Source of the DNA: JADFXI01 sp963784135
Lineage (GTDB): Bacteria; Nitrospirota; Thermodesulfovibrionia; Thermodesulfovibrionales; Dissulfurispiraceae
Direction: 5' to 3'
NCBI GenBank assembly: GCA_963784135.1
Contig: CAWAQG010000004.1
Span: 124,001 to 188,000 of the forward strand
Length of the DNA: 64,000 nt
Below the pieces are notes generated by a model, which worked only from the letters and a program-made list of their open reading frames with translations, searched no databases and had not been told where the DNA came from. This document shows, piece after piece, positions 8,328 through 17,414 of the stretch. Numbering within the stretch: the first letter of the stretch is position 1; every line of letters starts with the position of its first letter. A program made the position numbers and the translations under genes.

Positions 8328-8819
8328 ATGGCATTAGATTTTTTTAAATATATCAGTCCTGTCGGCGACATCTATTGTGTCTTTGCCGGCCCTTTCCTGG
8401 TGGAACTGGCTATCCGGGAGCGGCCTGCGCATGCCGCCGGTCTCCCTGAGAGCGCCCTGCCGCTCAACAACACTTTCAAAACCGAGCTGGACGCTTATTT
8501 TGCGGGCAGCCGGAAGTTATTCAGGCAGAAGATTAAATTTATTGAAGGGACGGCATTCGAGCATAAGGTGTGGAGGGCTTTAAGCGGGATACCCTACGGC
8601 GAGACCCGTTCATACCGGTGGATTGCCGAATGTGCAGGCAGTCCGAAAGCGGCGAGAGCGGCAGGGCAGGCGCTTAAGAAGAACCCATTGCCTATAATAC
8701 TCCCCTGCCACAGGATCATTGCATCTGACGGGTCTCCCGGCGGTTATTCCGGTGGTGTTGGACTAAAACAATGGCTGCTCAGGCACGAAAAAAACAGTCA
8801 TACGCCAAAAGGAGTATAA
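8328..8819 (+). CDS. ogt: Methylated-DNA--protein-cysteine methyltransferase
   Basis: A 163-residue suicide DNA-repair protein that removes the methyl group from O6-methylguanine. The active-site motif LPCHRIIASDG places the acceptor Cys at residue 127. The helix-turn-helix region that reads the minor groove (GETRSYRWIAECAGSPKAAR, residues about 87-106) and the C-terminal GYSGGVGLKQWLLRHE are typical of Ogt/MGMT. The N-terminal half is a short, divergent version of the ribonuclease-like domain. The start has no clear ribosome site and lies 11 bases beyond an inverted-repeat element. It is read in the same direction as the downstream binding-protein and kinase genes, with one base between its stop and the next possible TTG start, so it could be the first gene of that transcript. 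Confidence 0.92.
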   Translation: MALDFFKYISPVGDIYCVFAGPFLVELAIRERPAHAAGLPESALPLNNTFKTELDAYFAGSRKLFRQKIKFIEGTAFEHKVWRALSGIPYGETRSYRWIAECAGSPKAARAAGQALKKNPLPIILPCHRIIASDGSPGGYSGGVGLKQWLLRHEKNSHTPKGV

Positions 8820-8844
8820 TTTGCTTAAGAAGGGCGGTGGCACT

Positions 8845-9723
8845 ATGGAGAAACGAAAGAAGCGCTCGGGGCCCCTGAATATTGTTCTGTTATTCGCCCT
8901 CATATCTCTTATATGCAGTTGTTTGGAATTGGTACGCAACAATTATACTTTTGCAGCTGAAAAATATACATTTGGCGTGGTCCCCCAATTTGAACAGCGC
9001 AAGCTTTATGCCATATGGAAACCTGTCATAGCTGAACTGGAAAGACGCACCGGACTTGCCTTTAATTTAGTTACTACTCTCAGGATACAGGATTTTGAAA
9101 AGGAATTTCTGCATGGAAATTTTGATTTTGTATATATGAACCCATATTTTATGTTACAGGGAAACATGTCCCACAGATATATCCCGCTTGTGCGTGATAA
9201 GGACCCATTGCGCGGTATACTGGTAGTGCAGAAAGACAGCCCTATAAAAAAAGTATCCGATTTGAATGGAAAGGTAGTCGCTTTCCCTTCGCCGAATGCA
9301 CTGGGCGCTTCTCTGCTGATTCGCGCCGACCTCGAGAGGCTGTATCACGTTACTGTCATACCTCTTTATGTCAAAACACACAGCTCCGTGTATCTGCATG
9401 TAGTCAAAGGTCTTGCTGATGCCGGAGGGGGTGTCGAAAAGACTTTGCAGGAGCAGGAACAGGCGGTCCGTGATTCTCTGAGGGTCATATATACAACTCG
9501 CGGGATGCCATCTCATCCTATTGCCGCTCATCCGAGGGTTCCCAAAATTGACAGGGAGAAGGTGCGTCGTGCTCTCCTTGATATGGGGCGCAGTCCTGAG
9601 GGCCGGGAGTTACTGTCCAGAATACCGATTGAAGAAATAATACCTGCCGCCGCGAGTGATTATACGGCAATGCGCACCTGGGGGCTCAATGCCTACTGGG
9701 ACCCCTTTTGGAGAGAGGAGTAG
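8845..9723 (+). CDS. PhnD-like phosphate/phosphonate-type substrate-binding protein
   Basis: A roughly 292-residue periplasmic binding protein of the PhnD/SsuA superfamily. After a basic N-terminus and a hydrophobic segment (IVLLFALISLICSC) comes YTFGVVPQFEQRKLYAIW, then VYMNPYFML, GILVVQKDSPIKKVSDLNGK and a Gly/Ala-rich loop. The order matches PhnD-type proteins that bind oxyanions or phosphonates. The segment ISLICSC could act as a lipobox, so it may be a lipoprotein. The ATG at 8845 was chosen because GGGCGGTGG lies just upstream; a TTG at 8821 is a poorer alternative. No permease or ATPase follows. Instead the next gene, six bases on, is a membrane hybrid kinase, so the protein may serve as a sensory partner rather than a transporter subunit. 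Confidence 0.85.
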   Translation: MEKRKKRSGPLNIVLLFALISLICSCLELVRNNYTFAAEKYTFGVVPQFEQRKLYAIWKPVIAELERRTGLAFNLVTTLRIQDFEKEFLHGNFDFVYMNPYFMLQGNMSHRYIPLVRDKDPLRGILVVQKDSPIKKVSDLNGKVVAFPSPNALGASLLIRADLERLYHVTVIPLYVKTHSSVYLHVVKGLADAGGGVEKTLQEQEQAVRDSLRVIYTTRGMPSHPIAAHPRVPKIDREKVRRALLDMGRSPEGRELLSRIPIEEIIPAAASDYTAMRTWGLNAYWDPFWREE

Positions 9724-9729
9724 TATTCC

Positions 9730-11925
9730 ATGAGTTTAAGGATAAAGGTGCTGGTGCCGCTTTTGTGTTTCAGTCTCCTTCTATTTGCGTTCCTTTACGG
9801 ATACTGGATGCCGCATATACTTGCCTACACTGAAAGCGAACACAACAAATCATTAGAGATGCACCTTGACAGCGTGGTAGAACTGTTGATTCCTTTGCTG
9901 CTGGGACACCAGCTCGACACCATTTACGCTAATTTAAATTCCCTCAGGCATAAAAATAAGGACTGGATAAGCATTCAGCTTTTTACTGCCGACGGCAAAA
10001 TGATTTACCCTCTTGACGCACCTCCGCCGGATACCGTGGTCATGCAGGATACCCATGCTTTTGAAAAGCAAATTAATTATCTTGACATCAACCTCGGCAA
10101 ACTGGTCCTGGTTGAGAACTGCGGGCCACGATTAACTGCCGTATGGAAGCTGCACAAAGAGCTGATGGTCTCCTTGCTGACAATTATCGGAGCTTTCTTT
10201 TTAACAGTATGGCTTACGATAGAAAGGACCGTGAGCAGGCCCGTCAAGCGTCTTGCCAGTGCATCGAGAAGGCTTGCCGATGGAGACTTTAATGCGCCGC
10301 TGCTAAAAATGGGCCGCGACGAAATAGGAACTCTCGTCGAAAGTTTCAGCGACATGCGTGATGCGATTCACGGCTATCAGGAAGAACTTCTCCGGAAGAA
10401 TGAATCTCTCAAAAAGTTGTCTCTTGCTATTGAACAGAGCCCTGTTTCAATTATGATTACCGATGCCGGGGGGAATATAGAATTCACTAATCCTAAATTC
10501 AGCGAGGTAACAGGTTATGCGGGGGAGGAAGTAACAGGAAAGAACCCGCGGTTTCTAAACTCCGGAGAAACACCGCGGGATGTATACAAAACATTATGGG
10601 CGGACATCGGCTCCGGCAACGTATGGCACGGAGAATTTCATAACAGGAAGAAGAACGGGGAACTCTTCTGGGAATCAGCCAGTATTTCTCCGGTAAGAAA
10701 CTCTGAAGGCATAATTACCCATTACATAGCGATCAAGGAAGACATAACAGAGCGGAAAAAGCTCGAAGAGCAGCTACGCCAATCGCAAAAGTTGGAGGCA
10801 ATAGGACAGCTTGCCGGGGGTATAGCACATGACTTCAATAACATGCTGACTGCGATAATCGGATATGCGCACCTTGTAGCTATGAAAATCGATAAAGGCA
10901 GCGAATTAAAAATATATGTGGACCAGATACTAAGCTCTGCAGAGAAGTCGGCCAACCTGACCCGGCAGCTGCTTGCCTTCAGCAGAAAACAGGTAATAGC
11001 TCCTGAAGAGACAGACCTTAATGCTCTTGTCAGAGGGATGGAAAAGCTTCTGTTAAGACTTATCAGCGAAGATATAGAACTTAAAACAGAACTTGTAAGC
11101 GTGGATTTGACGGTGATGGTAGACCCCGGCCAGATAGAACAAGTCGTGATGAACCTCTGCACCAACGCAAGGGATGCCATGCCTCATGGAGGAATGCTGG
11201 CTATAGGCACAGACGTTATAGAGCTGGATGAAAGCTATGTGCGAACACAAGAGCTGCCCGGATCCGGCAGGTATGCGCTTATATCGGTGACTGACACGGG
11301 CATGGGCATGGATGAAAAAACCAGGCAGAGGATTTTTGAACCTTTTTTTACGACCAAGGAACTGGGGAAAGGAACAGGGCTGGGTCTTTCAATCGTTTAC
11401 GGAATAATAAAACAGCACAATGGCAACATTACGGTCTACAGCGAACCGGGCAAAGGGACTACATTCAAGATATATCTCCCCCTGGTCAAATCAGGGATTG
11501 AGGGTGCAAAAGCCGTTGAACCTGTCCCTCCAAGAGGTGGTACGGAGACTATTTTGATTGCCGAGGACAATGAAGAAGTGAGAGTTCTTATGAAAAGTAT
11601 TCTTGAAGAATATGGCTACAGAGTCATAGAGGCAGTGGACGGAGAAGAGGCTGTAAATAAATTTATTGATAACAAAGACCGGATACAATTAGTTGTGGCC
11701 GATGTAATAATGCCGAAGAAAAGCGGCAGAGAGGCCGTTGATGAGATAAGGAAGACAAACCCTGATGTGAAGGTCCTTTTTGCCAGTGGCTATACGGCAG
11801 ACGCAATCGATAAAAAGGGTATCCTGGAAGATGGGGTTGATTTTATTTCAAAACCGGTTGCGCCCCATGACCTCCTTGTAAAGATAAGGGAGGTTTTAGA
11901 TAAAATGTCTCAAAGCAGGTCATAG
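9730..11925 (+). CDS. Membrane hybrid sensor histidine kinase/response regulator
   Basis: A 731-residue signalling protein. Two transmembrane helices (about 7-25 and 147-165) enclose a periplasmic region of about 120 residues. Then come HAMP (about 166-220), PAS (about 235-350, with a PAC-like FHNRKKNGELFWESASISP stretch), HisKA with the phospho-acceptor His367 in GGIAHDFNNML, a HATPase domain (NLCTNARDAM, DTGMGM, GTGLGLS) and a C-terminal receiver domain with Asp658 in VVADVIMPKKSG. The input domain resembles those of kinases encoded next to PhnD-like proteins, which fits its upstream neighbour. The output partner is not encoded nearby. The stop lies five bases from the end of the convergent glgP gene. 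Confidence 0.92.
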   Translation: MSLRIKVLVPLLCFSLLLFAFLYGYWMPHILAYTESEHNKSLEMHLDSVVELLIPLLLGHQLDTIYANLNSLRHKNKDWISIQLFTADGKMIYPLDAPPPDTVVMQDTHAFEKQINYLDINLGKLVLVENCGPRLTAVWKLHKELMVSLLTIIGAFFLTVWLTIERTVSRPVKRLASASRRLADGDFNAPLLKMGRDEIGTLVESFSDMRDAIHGYQEELLRKNESLKKLSLAIEQSPVSIMITDAGGNIEFTNPKFSEVTGYAGEEVTGKNPRFLNSGETPRDVYKTLWADIGSGNVWHGEFHNRKKNGELFWESASISPVRNSEGIITHYIAIKEDITERKKLEEQLRQSQKLEAIGQLAGGIAHDFNNMLTAIIGYAHLVAMKIDKGSELKIYVDQILSSAEKSANLTRQLLAFSRKQVIAPEETDLNALVRGMEKLLLRLISEDIELKTELVSVDLTVMVDPGQIEQVVMNLCTNARDAMPHGGMLAIGTDVIELDESYVRTQELPGSGRYALISVTDTGMGMDEKTRQRIFEPFFTTKELGKGTGLGLSIVYGIIKQHNGNITVYSEPGKGTTFKIYLPLVKSGIEGAKAVEPVPPRGGTETILIAEDNEEVRVLMKSILEEYGYRVIEAVDGEEAVNKFIDNKDRIQLVVADVIMPKKSGREAVDEIRKTNPDVKVLFASGYTADAIDKKGILEDGVDFISKPVAPHDLLVKIREVLDKMSQSRS

Positions 11926-11930
11926 GTCGC

Positions 11931-13634
11931 TTATCTTATATATGCCTCTGTTACGTATCTTCTCATCATTCTATGGGAATTGAAGTAATAGGCATTTTTG
12001 CCTATGGCGTTCTGCATGATGCGTATCCAAAGATGCTTTTCATTGTAAAACGTCGGCAGGATAATGCTTTCAAGTTTGTAATACAGGTCATCTGCGTCAC
12101 GGGCCGGATCGGCCGGGACATCGGGGGAAGGTCCTATTGCCCATCCGGTAAACCCTTCGATATGCCCCTCGATCCACCAGCCGTCGAGCACGCTGAAATT
12201 GGGGACCCCGTTATGGGCTGCCTTCATTCCGCTTGTGCCAGAGGCCTCAAGCGGCCTGAGCGGCGTATTGAGCCACACATCAACGCCTGATGTGAGCTTA
12301 AGTGCGATATCCATACTGTAATTTTTCAGGAATACGATGCGTATCTTGTCCTTTAGGCGCTCTTTTATTTCAAATATGTGCTGTATCAGCTTTTTTCCCG
12401 ATTCATCATGCGGATGGGCCTTCCCGGCATATACAATTTGAAGTCTCCCTTCGGCCATGCGTGCCAGCCGGTCCATATCGGAAAAGAGCAGGTCTGCTCT
12501 CTTATACGCGGTTGCCCTCCTCGCGAACCCGATGGTAAAAGTATCATAATTCATCCCCGCCTGCGTTTCGCGGTTCACATAGTCGATCAGCTGCCTTTTC
12601 GCTTCCATATGCGCTTCCCACAGCTCATTGTCAGGGATGCGTCCGACCCTGACGAATATCTCAGGTTCATTGGCCCATCCGGGCAGGTATTTATCATAAA
12701 TTCTTTTTAAACTATCGCAGGTCCAGGTAAAAGAGTGTACCCCGTTCGTTATGGCATGGATGGCGTATCCGGGGAACATCCCCTGGGAAACCTCGCCGTG
12801 TTTTTTGGCCACTCCGTTAATAAAGTTGCTGAGATTCAGGGCGAGCATCGTTAAGTTAAGGTTCTCCTGCCCGGCAAAAACTTTAACAGCGCTCATGGGA
12901 ATGATCTCCCCCATTATCCGCTGCACCGTGTCATACGTAAACTTGTCATGCCCTGCCGCCACAGGTGTGTGTGTCGTGAAGACACATAAACTCCTCACTT
13001 TGTCGACATCCCAAACGAGATTCTCATCCCATACTTCTTCAATATCTTTTTTGTATCTTTTGAGCAATGCAAGTGTCAGGAGGCTCGAATGCCCCTCGTT
13101 CATATGATATTTCCTGATCTGGAACCCCAGTTTGTCAAGCATCCGCGTGCCGCCGATGCCGAGCACAATTTCCTGTTTAAGCCGGTAGTCGTCTCCACCG
13201 CCATAAAGGCAATGGGTAATGGTCCTGTCCTGGGGCGCATTCTCCGCGAAGTCCGCATCGAGAAAAATAATGGGGACTTTCCCGCCGGTCGCACTTTCAA
13301 CAAGATATAGCCATGAGCCGATGACAACATCTCTCCCCTCAATATTGACGACTGCCCGTTCCTGGAGAGGCGCCATGAACCGGCGCGGGTCAAACTCATC
13401 GGGCAGTTCCGTCTGCCGTCCGTATATGTCGAGCTCTTGCTTGAAGTATCCCTTTTTTGTCAGCAAGGTCACTGCAACCACGGGGAGTTTCAGGTCAGCG
13501 GCCGATTTGATAGTATCTCCCGCCAGCACGCCGAGACCGCCGCTATAGGTAGGCATATCGCTCCGGACCCCTATTTCCATAGAGAAGTAAGCTATTTTCG
13601 GCTCTTTGATAAAAGCATCCATACTATATTTCAT
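11931..13634 (-). CDS. glgP: Alpha-glucan phosphorylase (short GT35 form)
   Basis: A 567-residue phosphorylase that releases glucose 1-phosphate from glycogen or maltodextrin. The N-terminus (AYFSMEIGVRSDMPTYSGGLGVLAGD), HMNEGHSSLL, FTTHTPVAAGHDKF and GFARRATAYKRADLLF are typical. The pyridoxal-phosphate region reads PLRPLEASGTSGMKAAHNG followed by LDGWW. It is much shorter than the E. coli enzyme (about 800 residues) and matches the compact archaeal/thermophile type, which lacks regulatory extensions. The ATG overlaps the end of mqnD by 11 bases, so the two are probably co-transcribed. With the glycogen synthase at 25.7 kb and the dikinase homologue at 0.6-3.8 kb it indicates a working alpha-glucan store. 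Confidence 0.9.
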   Translation of the reverse strand: MKYSMDAFIKEPKIAYFSMEIGVRSDMPTYSGGLGVLAGDTIKSAADLKLPVVAVTLLTKKGYFKQELDIYGRQTELPDEFDPRRFMAPLQERAVVNIEGRDVVIGSWLYLVESATGGKVPIIFLDADFAENAPQDRTITHCLYGGGDDYRLKQEIVLGIGGTRMLDKLGFQIRKYHMNEGHSSLLTLALLKRYKKDIEEVWDENLVWDVDKVRSLCVFTTHTPVAAGHDKFTYDTVQRIMGEIIPMSAVKVFAGQENLNLTMLALNLSNFINGVAKKHGEVSQGMFPGYAIHAITNGVHSFTWTCDSLKRIYDKYLPGWANEPEIFVRVGRIPDNELWEAHMEAKRQLIDYVNRETQAGMNYDTFTIGFARRATAYKRADLLFSDMDRLARMAEGRLQIVYAGKAHPHDESGKKLIQHIFEIKERLKDKIRIVFLKNYSMDIALKLTSGVDVWLNTPLRPLEASGTSGMKAAHNGVPNFSVLDGWWIEGHIEGFTGWAIGPSPDVPADPARDADDLYYKLESIILPTFYNEKHLWIRIMQNAIGKNAYYFNSHRMMRRYVTEAYIR

Positions 13635-14439
13635 GCCTGGTCCTCCTTAACAGCTCATCAAGTGCCGCCCGCCCGTTTTCTCCCATATCCAATGTGTAAT
13701 CGTTAACGTATAGTCCGATATGCTTCAGCATTACTTCTTCATCCATTTCACGGGCGTACTTTTTAATATAAGGGAGTGCCTCGCTTCGATGCGCCAGCGA
13801 ATAGTTTATACTTGTCCTTATCAGGTTTTCAATTGTTTTTATGACCTGCATTCCAAGAGACTTTCTTGCAATAATGCCGCCAAGGGGAATGGGCAAGCCC
13901 GTCTCTTCCTCCCACCATTCCCCCAGATCGATTATCTTGACAAGGCCAAAGTCCTGATAGGTGAAGCGGCTCTCGTGTATAATCAGCCCGGCATCTGCCA
14001 GCCCTTTATTAATCGAGTCAATAATCATGTGGAAAGGCATGCTGACCAACCCGGCAGGCTGGACATGAAAGGCAGAAGCAAAATACAGCTCCATCAGAAG
14101 TGCTGCAGTAGTAAGTTTGCCCGGAATAGCTATTTTCAGGTCTCTGATTGGTTTTGCAGAGGAAAAAATTTTCCGGTCCTTTGCTATTATAAGAGGGCCG
14201 CATCCCCTGCCGAGGGCGCCGCCGGCACTCAGAAAATGATAGTCATCCTGAAGATAACGATACGCATGGCATGATACCTTTGTCACGTCAAGCGCCTTGC
14301 CGACAGCGAGCTGGTTCAGCGTTTCCACATCTTCTATATGAAGAGTGAAGTCGAGACCCTGCGTGTCGATCAGCTTGTTTGCAATGGCGAAAAAGATAAA
14401 GGTATCATTCGGACACGGAGAAAAACCCAAACGTATCAT
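13624..14439 (-). CDS. mqnD: 1,4-dihydroxy-6-naphthoate synthase (futalosine menaquinone pathway)
   Basis: A roughly 271-residue MqnD with the diagnostic start MIRLGFSPCPNDTFIF, followed by KVSCHAYRYL, LSAGGALGRGCGPLI and a C-terminal VNDYTLDMGENGRAAL. MqnD converts cyclic dehypoxanthinyl futalosine to dihydroxynaphthoate in the futalosine route to menaquinone. The ATG at 14439 was chosen because family homology begins there; the frame extends 16 codons further upstream without similarity. Its 3' end overlaps glgP by 11 bases. Menaquinone is a plausible electron acceptor for the complex I and donor for the Rieske/cytochrome b complex encoded later in the window. No other mqn genes are seen here. 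Confidence 0.92.
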   Translation of the reverse strand: MIRLGFSPCPNDTFIFFAIANKLIDTQGLDFTLHIEDVETLNQLAVGKALDVTKVSCHAYRYLQDDYHFLSAGGALGRGCGPLIIAKDRKIFSSAKPIRDLKIAIPGKLTTAALLMELYFASAFHVQPAGLVSMPFHMIIDSINKGLADAGLIIHESRFTYQDFGLVKIIDLGEWWEEETGLPIPLGGIIARKSLGMQVIKTIENLIRTSINYSLAHRSEALPYIKKYAREMDEEVMLKHIGLYVNDYTLDMGENGRAALDELLRRTRHEI

Positions 14440-14496
14440 AATTAACAATTTTACCACTAACACGAAACATTTACCACTGACCTGCAACTATCCGAT

Positions 14497-14531
14497 TTGC
14501 CTTGAAAAATGACCTCTCTTTATGCTACATT
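14497..14531 (+). promoter_or_regulatory. Candidate promoter for the rpsB operon
   Basis: TTGAAA (14502-14507) is followed after 18 bases by TACATT (14526-14531). An alternative pair is TTGCCT (14497-14502) with TATGCT (14521-14526), also 18 bases apart. Either would give a leader of about 110 bases before rpsB. The leader shows no strong hairpin of a known ribosomal-protein regulatory type. Confidence 0.35.
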
Positions 14532-14647
14532 TGATATTCAAAAACACACGCCGGTAAAGATTCTCAAATGGTCTCAGAGGTCCAAATTATTTTTGGGGGC
14601 CAATGAGTTAATGAGGTCAGGCGGAGGAAAAACCGTAGGGAGGAACA

Positions 14648-15418
14648 ATGGGTATAGTTACTATGAAGGAACTGCTGGAAGCCGGTGTCCATTTCGGACA
14701 CCAGGTGAAGCGCTGGAACCCGAAGATGAAGAAGTTTATTTTCGGGGAAAGAAACGGGATCCACATTGTGGATCTTCAGAAGACGCTTAAAGGACTTATA
14801 GAGGCGTACAACTTTGTCAAAAGCGTCGCTGCCACCGGGGCTCCGGTGCTTTTTGTCGGCACCAAGAAACAGGCCCAGGACTCAATTTCCGACGAGGCCA
14901 GGAGGGCCGGCTCGTTCTACGTTAACAACCGATGGCTTGGAGGCATGTTGACAAATTTTGCTACTGTCAAAAAGAGCATAGAGAGGTTAAAAAAGATCGA
15001 CGCTATGAAGGAAGACGGCACCTACAATGTCCTGAAGAAAAAAGAGATAGCAATGCTTGAGAAGGAGAGGACCAACCTTGAAAAGAACTTGAGCGGAATA
15101 AAAGAGATGTCCTCGCTGCCGGGGGCGCTTTTTATTATAGACCCAAGAAAAGAGAGAATTGCCGTGGCCGAAGCCAAAAGGCTTTCCATACCTATCGTAG
15201 CTGTCGTTGACACGAATTGTGACCCTGACGAAATAGATTATGTCATCCCCGGAAATGACGATGCGATACGCGCCATAAAACTCATTTCTTCCAAGGTGGC
15301 AAATGCCATTCTCGAAAGCAAGAACGAACTCGAAAAGGCAAAAGGGGACCAGGCTGCGAAAGAGGAGATAAATGCAAAGATTGCCGCAACCGAGGGGATG
15401 GAGGTAGCTGCAGAATGA
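14648..15418 (+). CDS. rpsB: 30S ribosomal protein S2
   Basis: A 256-residue S2 protein. It begins MGIVTMKELLEAGVHFGHQV and contains RWNPKMKKFIFGERNGIHII-like family sequence, NNRWLGGMLTNF and the conserved VDTNCDPDEIDYVIPGNDDA. GGGAGGAAC lies a few bases before the ATG. It heads the usual translation cluster rpsB-tsf-pyrH-frr; its TGA stop overlaps the ATG of tsf. The C-terminus is somewhat extended and charged. Confidence 0.97.
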   Translation: MGIVTMKELLEAGVHFGHQVKRWNPKMKKFIFGERNGIHIVDLQKTLKGLIEAYNFVKSVAATGAPVLFVGTKKQAQDSISDEARRAGSFYVNNRWLGGMLTNFATVKKSIERLKKIDAMKEDGTYNVLKKKEIAMLEKERTNLEKNLSGIKEMSSLPGALFIIDPRKERIAVAEAKRLSIPIVAVVDTNCDPDEIDYVIPGNDDAIRAIKLISSKVANAILESKNELEKAKGDQAAKEEINAKIAATEGMEVAAE

Positions 15419-16032
15419 TTACAGCGGAGATGGTAAAGGAATTGCGCGAAAAGACAGGCGCTGGACTGATGGATTGCAAGCGGGTGCTTTCGGACAGCAA
15501 CGGCGACATTGAAAAGGCTATTGATATGCTCCGGCAAAAGGGACTTGCTACTGCTGCGAAGAAGGCAGCCAGGACGGCATCGGAGGGTCTTATCGGCTCT
15601 TATATACATATGGACAAGCTCGGCGTTATGGTTGAGATCAATTGCGAGACTGACTTTGTCGCACGGACTGAAGATTTCAGGAATCTGGTGAAAGACATTG
15701 CTATGCATATCGCGGCTGCTAATCCTGCATATGTATCGAGAGATGATGTGCTCCCGGAGGTCATTGATCGGGAGAAGGAGATTTACCGGGCACAGATTGT
15801 CAATAAACCTCCGCAGGTCATCGAAAAGATCCTTGAAGGCAAGCTGGAGAAATTTTACGCTGATACCTGTCTTCTCGACCAGATATTCATCAAGGACCCG
15901 GAAGGCAAGCAGAAAATCAAAGATCTAATCACCGGGAAGGTCGCAAAGCTGGGAGAAAATATCGTCTTCAGGAGGTTTGCGCGCTTTCAATTAGGCGAAG
16001 GGCTGCAGAAGAGTGGTAACTGTGAAAGCTAA
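15415..16032 (+). CDS. tsf: Elongation factor Ts
   Basis: A 205-residue EF-Ts that exchanges GDP for GTP on EF-Tu. The N-terminal UBA-like domain (ELREKTGAGLMDCKRVL), the TDFV signature (ETDFVARTEDF, about residue 80) and a single C-terminal dimerisation region are present. At about 200 residues it is the short form, lacking the coiled-coil insert of the E. coli protein. The start codon overlaps the rpsB stop (ATGA). Confidence 0.96.
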   Translation: MITAEMVKELREKTGAGLMDCKRVLSDSNGDIEKAIDMLRQKGLATAAKKAARTASEGLIGSYIHMDKLGVMVEINCETDFVARTEDFRNLVKDIAMHIAAANPAYVSRDDVLPEVIDREKEIYRAQIVNKPPQVIEKILEGKLEKFYADTCLLDQIFIKDPEGKQKIKDLITGKVAKLGENIVFRRFARFQLGEGLQKSGNCES

Positions 16033-16810
16033 ATCAAAAAAACGGGGAAACGGAAATACGAGAAGCCAGGAGGCCCTCCCTGTCGAAGGCTATAAGAGAA
16101 TTCTCCTGAAGCTCAGCGGAGAGGCGCTTATGGGCGACCGCGGATACGGGATAGACCCTGCCACAGTTGAGTTTATGGCTTTTGAAATTAAGAAAGTTCT
16201 TGATTTAGGCATACAGATAGCCGTTGTGATAGGCGGCGGAAATATTTTCAGAGGTGTTGAGGCGTCGGTAAGAGGCATGGAAAGGGCGTCCGCAGATTAT
16301 ATGGGAATGCTTGCAACGGTCATAAACGCCCTCGCCCTCCAGAACGCGCTTGAGCGGCTTGGATTGCAGACGAGAGTCCAGTCCGCCATAGAAATGAGAG
16401 AACTGGCAGAGCAGTATATCAGGAGAAGGGCCATCCGCCATCTGGAGAAGGGCAGGGTGGTGATATTTGCCGCGGGAACGGGTAATCCCTATTTTACTAC
16501 CGACACAGCTGCGGCGCTCAGGGCAATGGAGATCGGAGCGGAAATTATTCTCAAAGGTACTAAAGTTGACGGTGTTTATACAGCTGACCCGAAGAAAGAC
16601 CCCACCGCTAAAAGGTATGATAGAATATCGTATCTGGATGTTCTGAAATATAACCTGAAGGTCATGGATTCCACGGCAATTTCGATGTGCATGGATAATA
16701 ACCTTCCAATTGTTGTCTTTGACATTAAAAAAGCTGATAATATAAAAAACCTTGTTAACGGCAAAAGGATCGGCACTATAGTTTCAGGAGAACCGAAAGA
16801 ACGGCGGTAG
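16013..16810 (+). CDS. pyrH: Uridylate kinase (UMP kinase)
   Basis: A 265-residue hexameric bacterial UMP kinase that makes UDP from UMP. Key elements are YKRILLKLSGEALMGDRGYG, VVIGGGNIFRG, GMERASADYMGMLATVINAL, GTGNPYFTTDTAAALRA and KVDGVYTADPKKDP. The best start is a GTG at 16013, inside the tsf gene; a second GTG lies at 16022. Either gives a basic N-terminal extension of about 20 residues (KAKSKKRGNGNTR) before the usual kinase start. The order tsf-pyrH-frr is the common bacterial one. Confidence 0.96.
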   Translation: MVTVKAKSKKRGNGNTRSQEALPVEGYKRILLKLSGEALMGDRGYGIDPATVEFMAFEIKKVLDLGIQIAVVIGGGNIFRGVEASVRGMERASADYMGMLATVINALALQNALERLGLQTRVQSAIEMRELAEQYIRRRAIRHLEKGRVVIFAAGTGNPYFTTDTAAALRAMEIGAEIILKGTKVDGVYTADPKKDPTAKRYDRISYLDVLKYNLKVMDSTAISMCMDNNLPIVVFDIKKADNIKNLVNGKRIGTIVSGEPKERR

Positions 16811-16858
16811 TCTCGTTTCAACCGGGAGCAGTTCCTGTGATAACTGACGAGGTGGAGC

Positions 16859-17413
16859 ATGCAGGAGATTAAAAGAAAAACCACTGACAAAATGAACGGG
16901 GCATTGGAGGCGCTGAAAAAGGAACTTGTTTCCATAAGGACCGGAAGGGCGTCTCTTTCTTTGCTTGACGGCATATTTGTTGATTATTACGGTACTCAAA
17001 CCCCCCTTGCCCAGGTCGCCACGCTTGGGATACCTGACAGCAGACAGATAACTATCCAGCCCTGGGAGCAAAAGCTTATTCCCGAAATAGAAAAGTCGAT
17101 ACTCAAGTCAGACCTCGGGCTTACGCCCGGGAATGACGGCAAAGTCATACGTCTTAATATCCCTGTGCTTACGGAGGAAAGAAGGAAGCAGCTGGTTAAA
17201 GTGGTGCGGAAAAGGGCCGAAGAGGGGAAAGTAGCTGTTCGGAATATACGAAGGGACATAATCGATGAGGTGAAGAAGTCCGAGAAAGAACAGCACCTGA
17301 GCGAGGATGATGTAAAAAAGCTCCAGGAGGAGATACAGAAGATCACCGATTCGTTTGTAAGTAGAGTGGATGAAGTCCTTCACCATAAAGAAAAAGAGAT
17401 AATGGAGGTCTGA
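16859..17413 (+). CDS. frr: Ribosome recycling factor
   Basis: A 184-residue RRF, the usual length. It contains LKKELVSIRTGRASLSLLDG, VDYYGTQTPLAQVATLGIPD, EKSILKSDLGLTPGNDG and the helical C-terminal half with VRNIRRDIIDEVKK. It splits post-termination ribosomes together with EF-G. GAGGTGGAGC precedes the ATG. The stop is one base from the ATG of a 46-codon frame. Confidence 0.96.
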   Translation: MQEIKRKTTDKMNGALEALKKELVSIRTGRASLSLLDGIFVDYYGTQTPLAQVATLGIPDSRQITIQPWEQKLIPEIEKSILKSDLGLTPGNDGKVIRLNIPVLTEERRKQLVKVVRKRAEEGKVAVRNIRRDIIDEVKKSEKEQHLSEDDVKKLQEEIQKITDSFVSRVDEVLHHKEKEIMEV

Positions 17414-17414
17414 A

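Noticed and set aside
14497..14647. rpsB leader considered as a riboswitch or ribosomal-protein leader
   Set aside because: No conserved stem structure or sequence of a known leader could be recognised; only a tentative promoter is supported.
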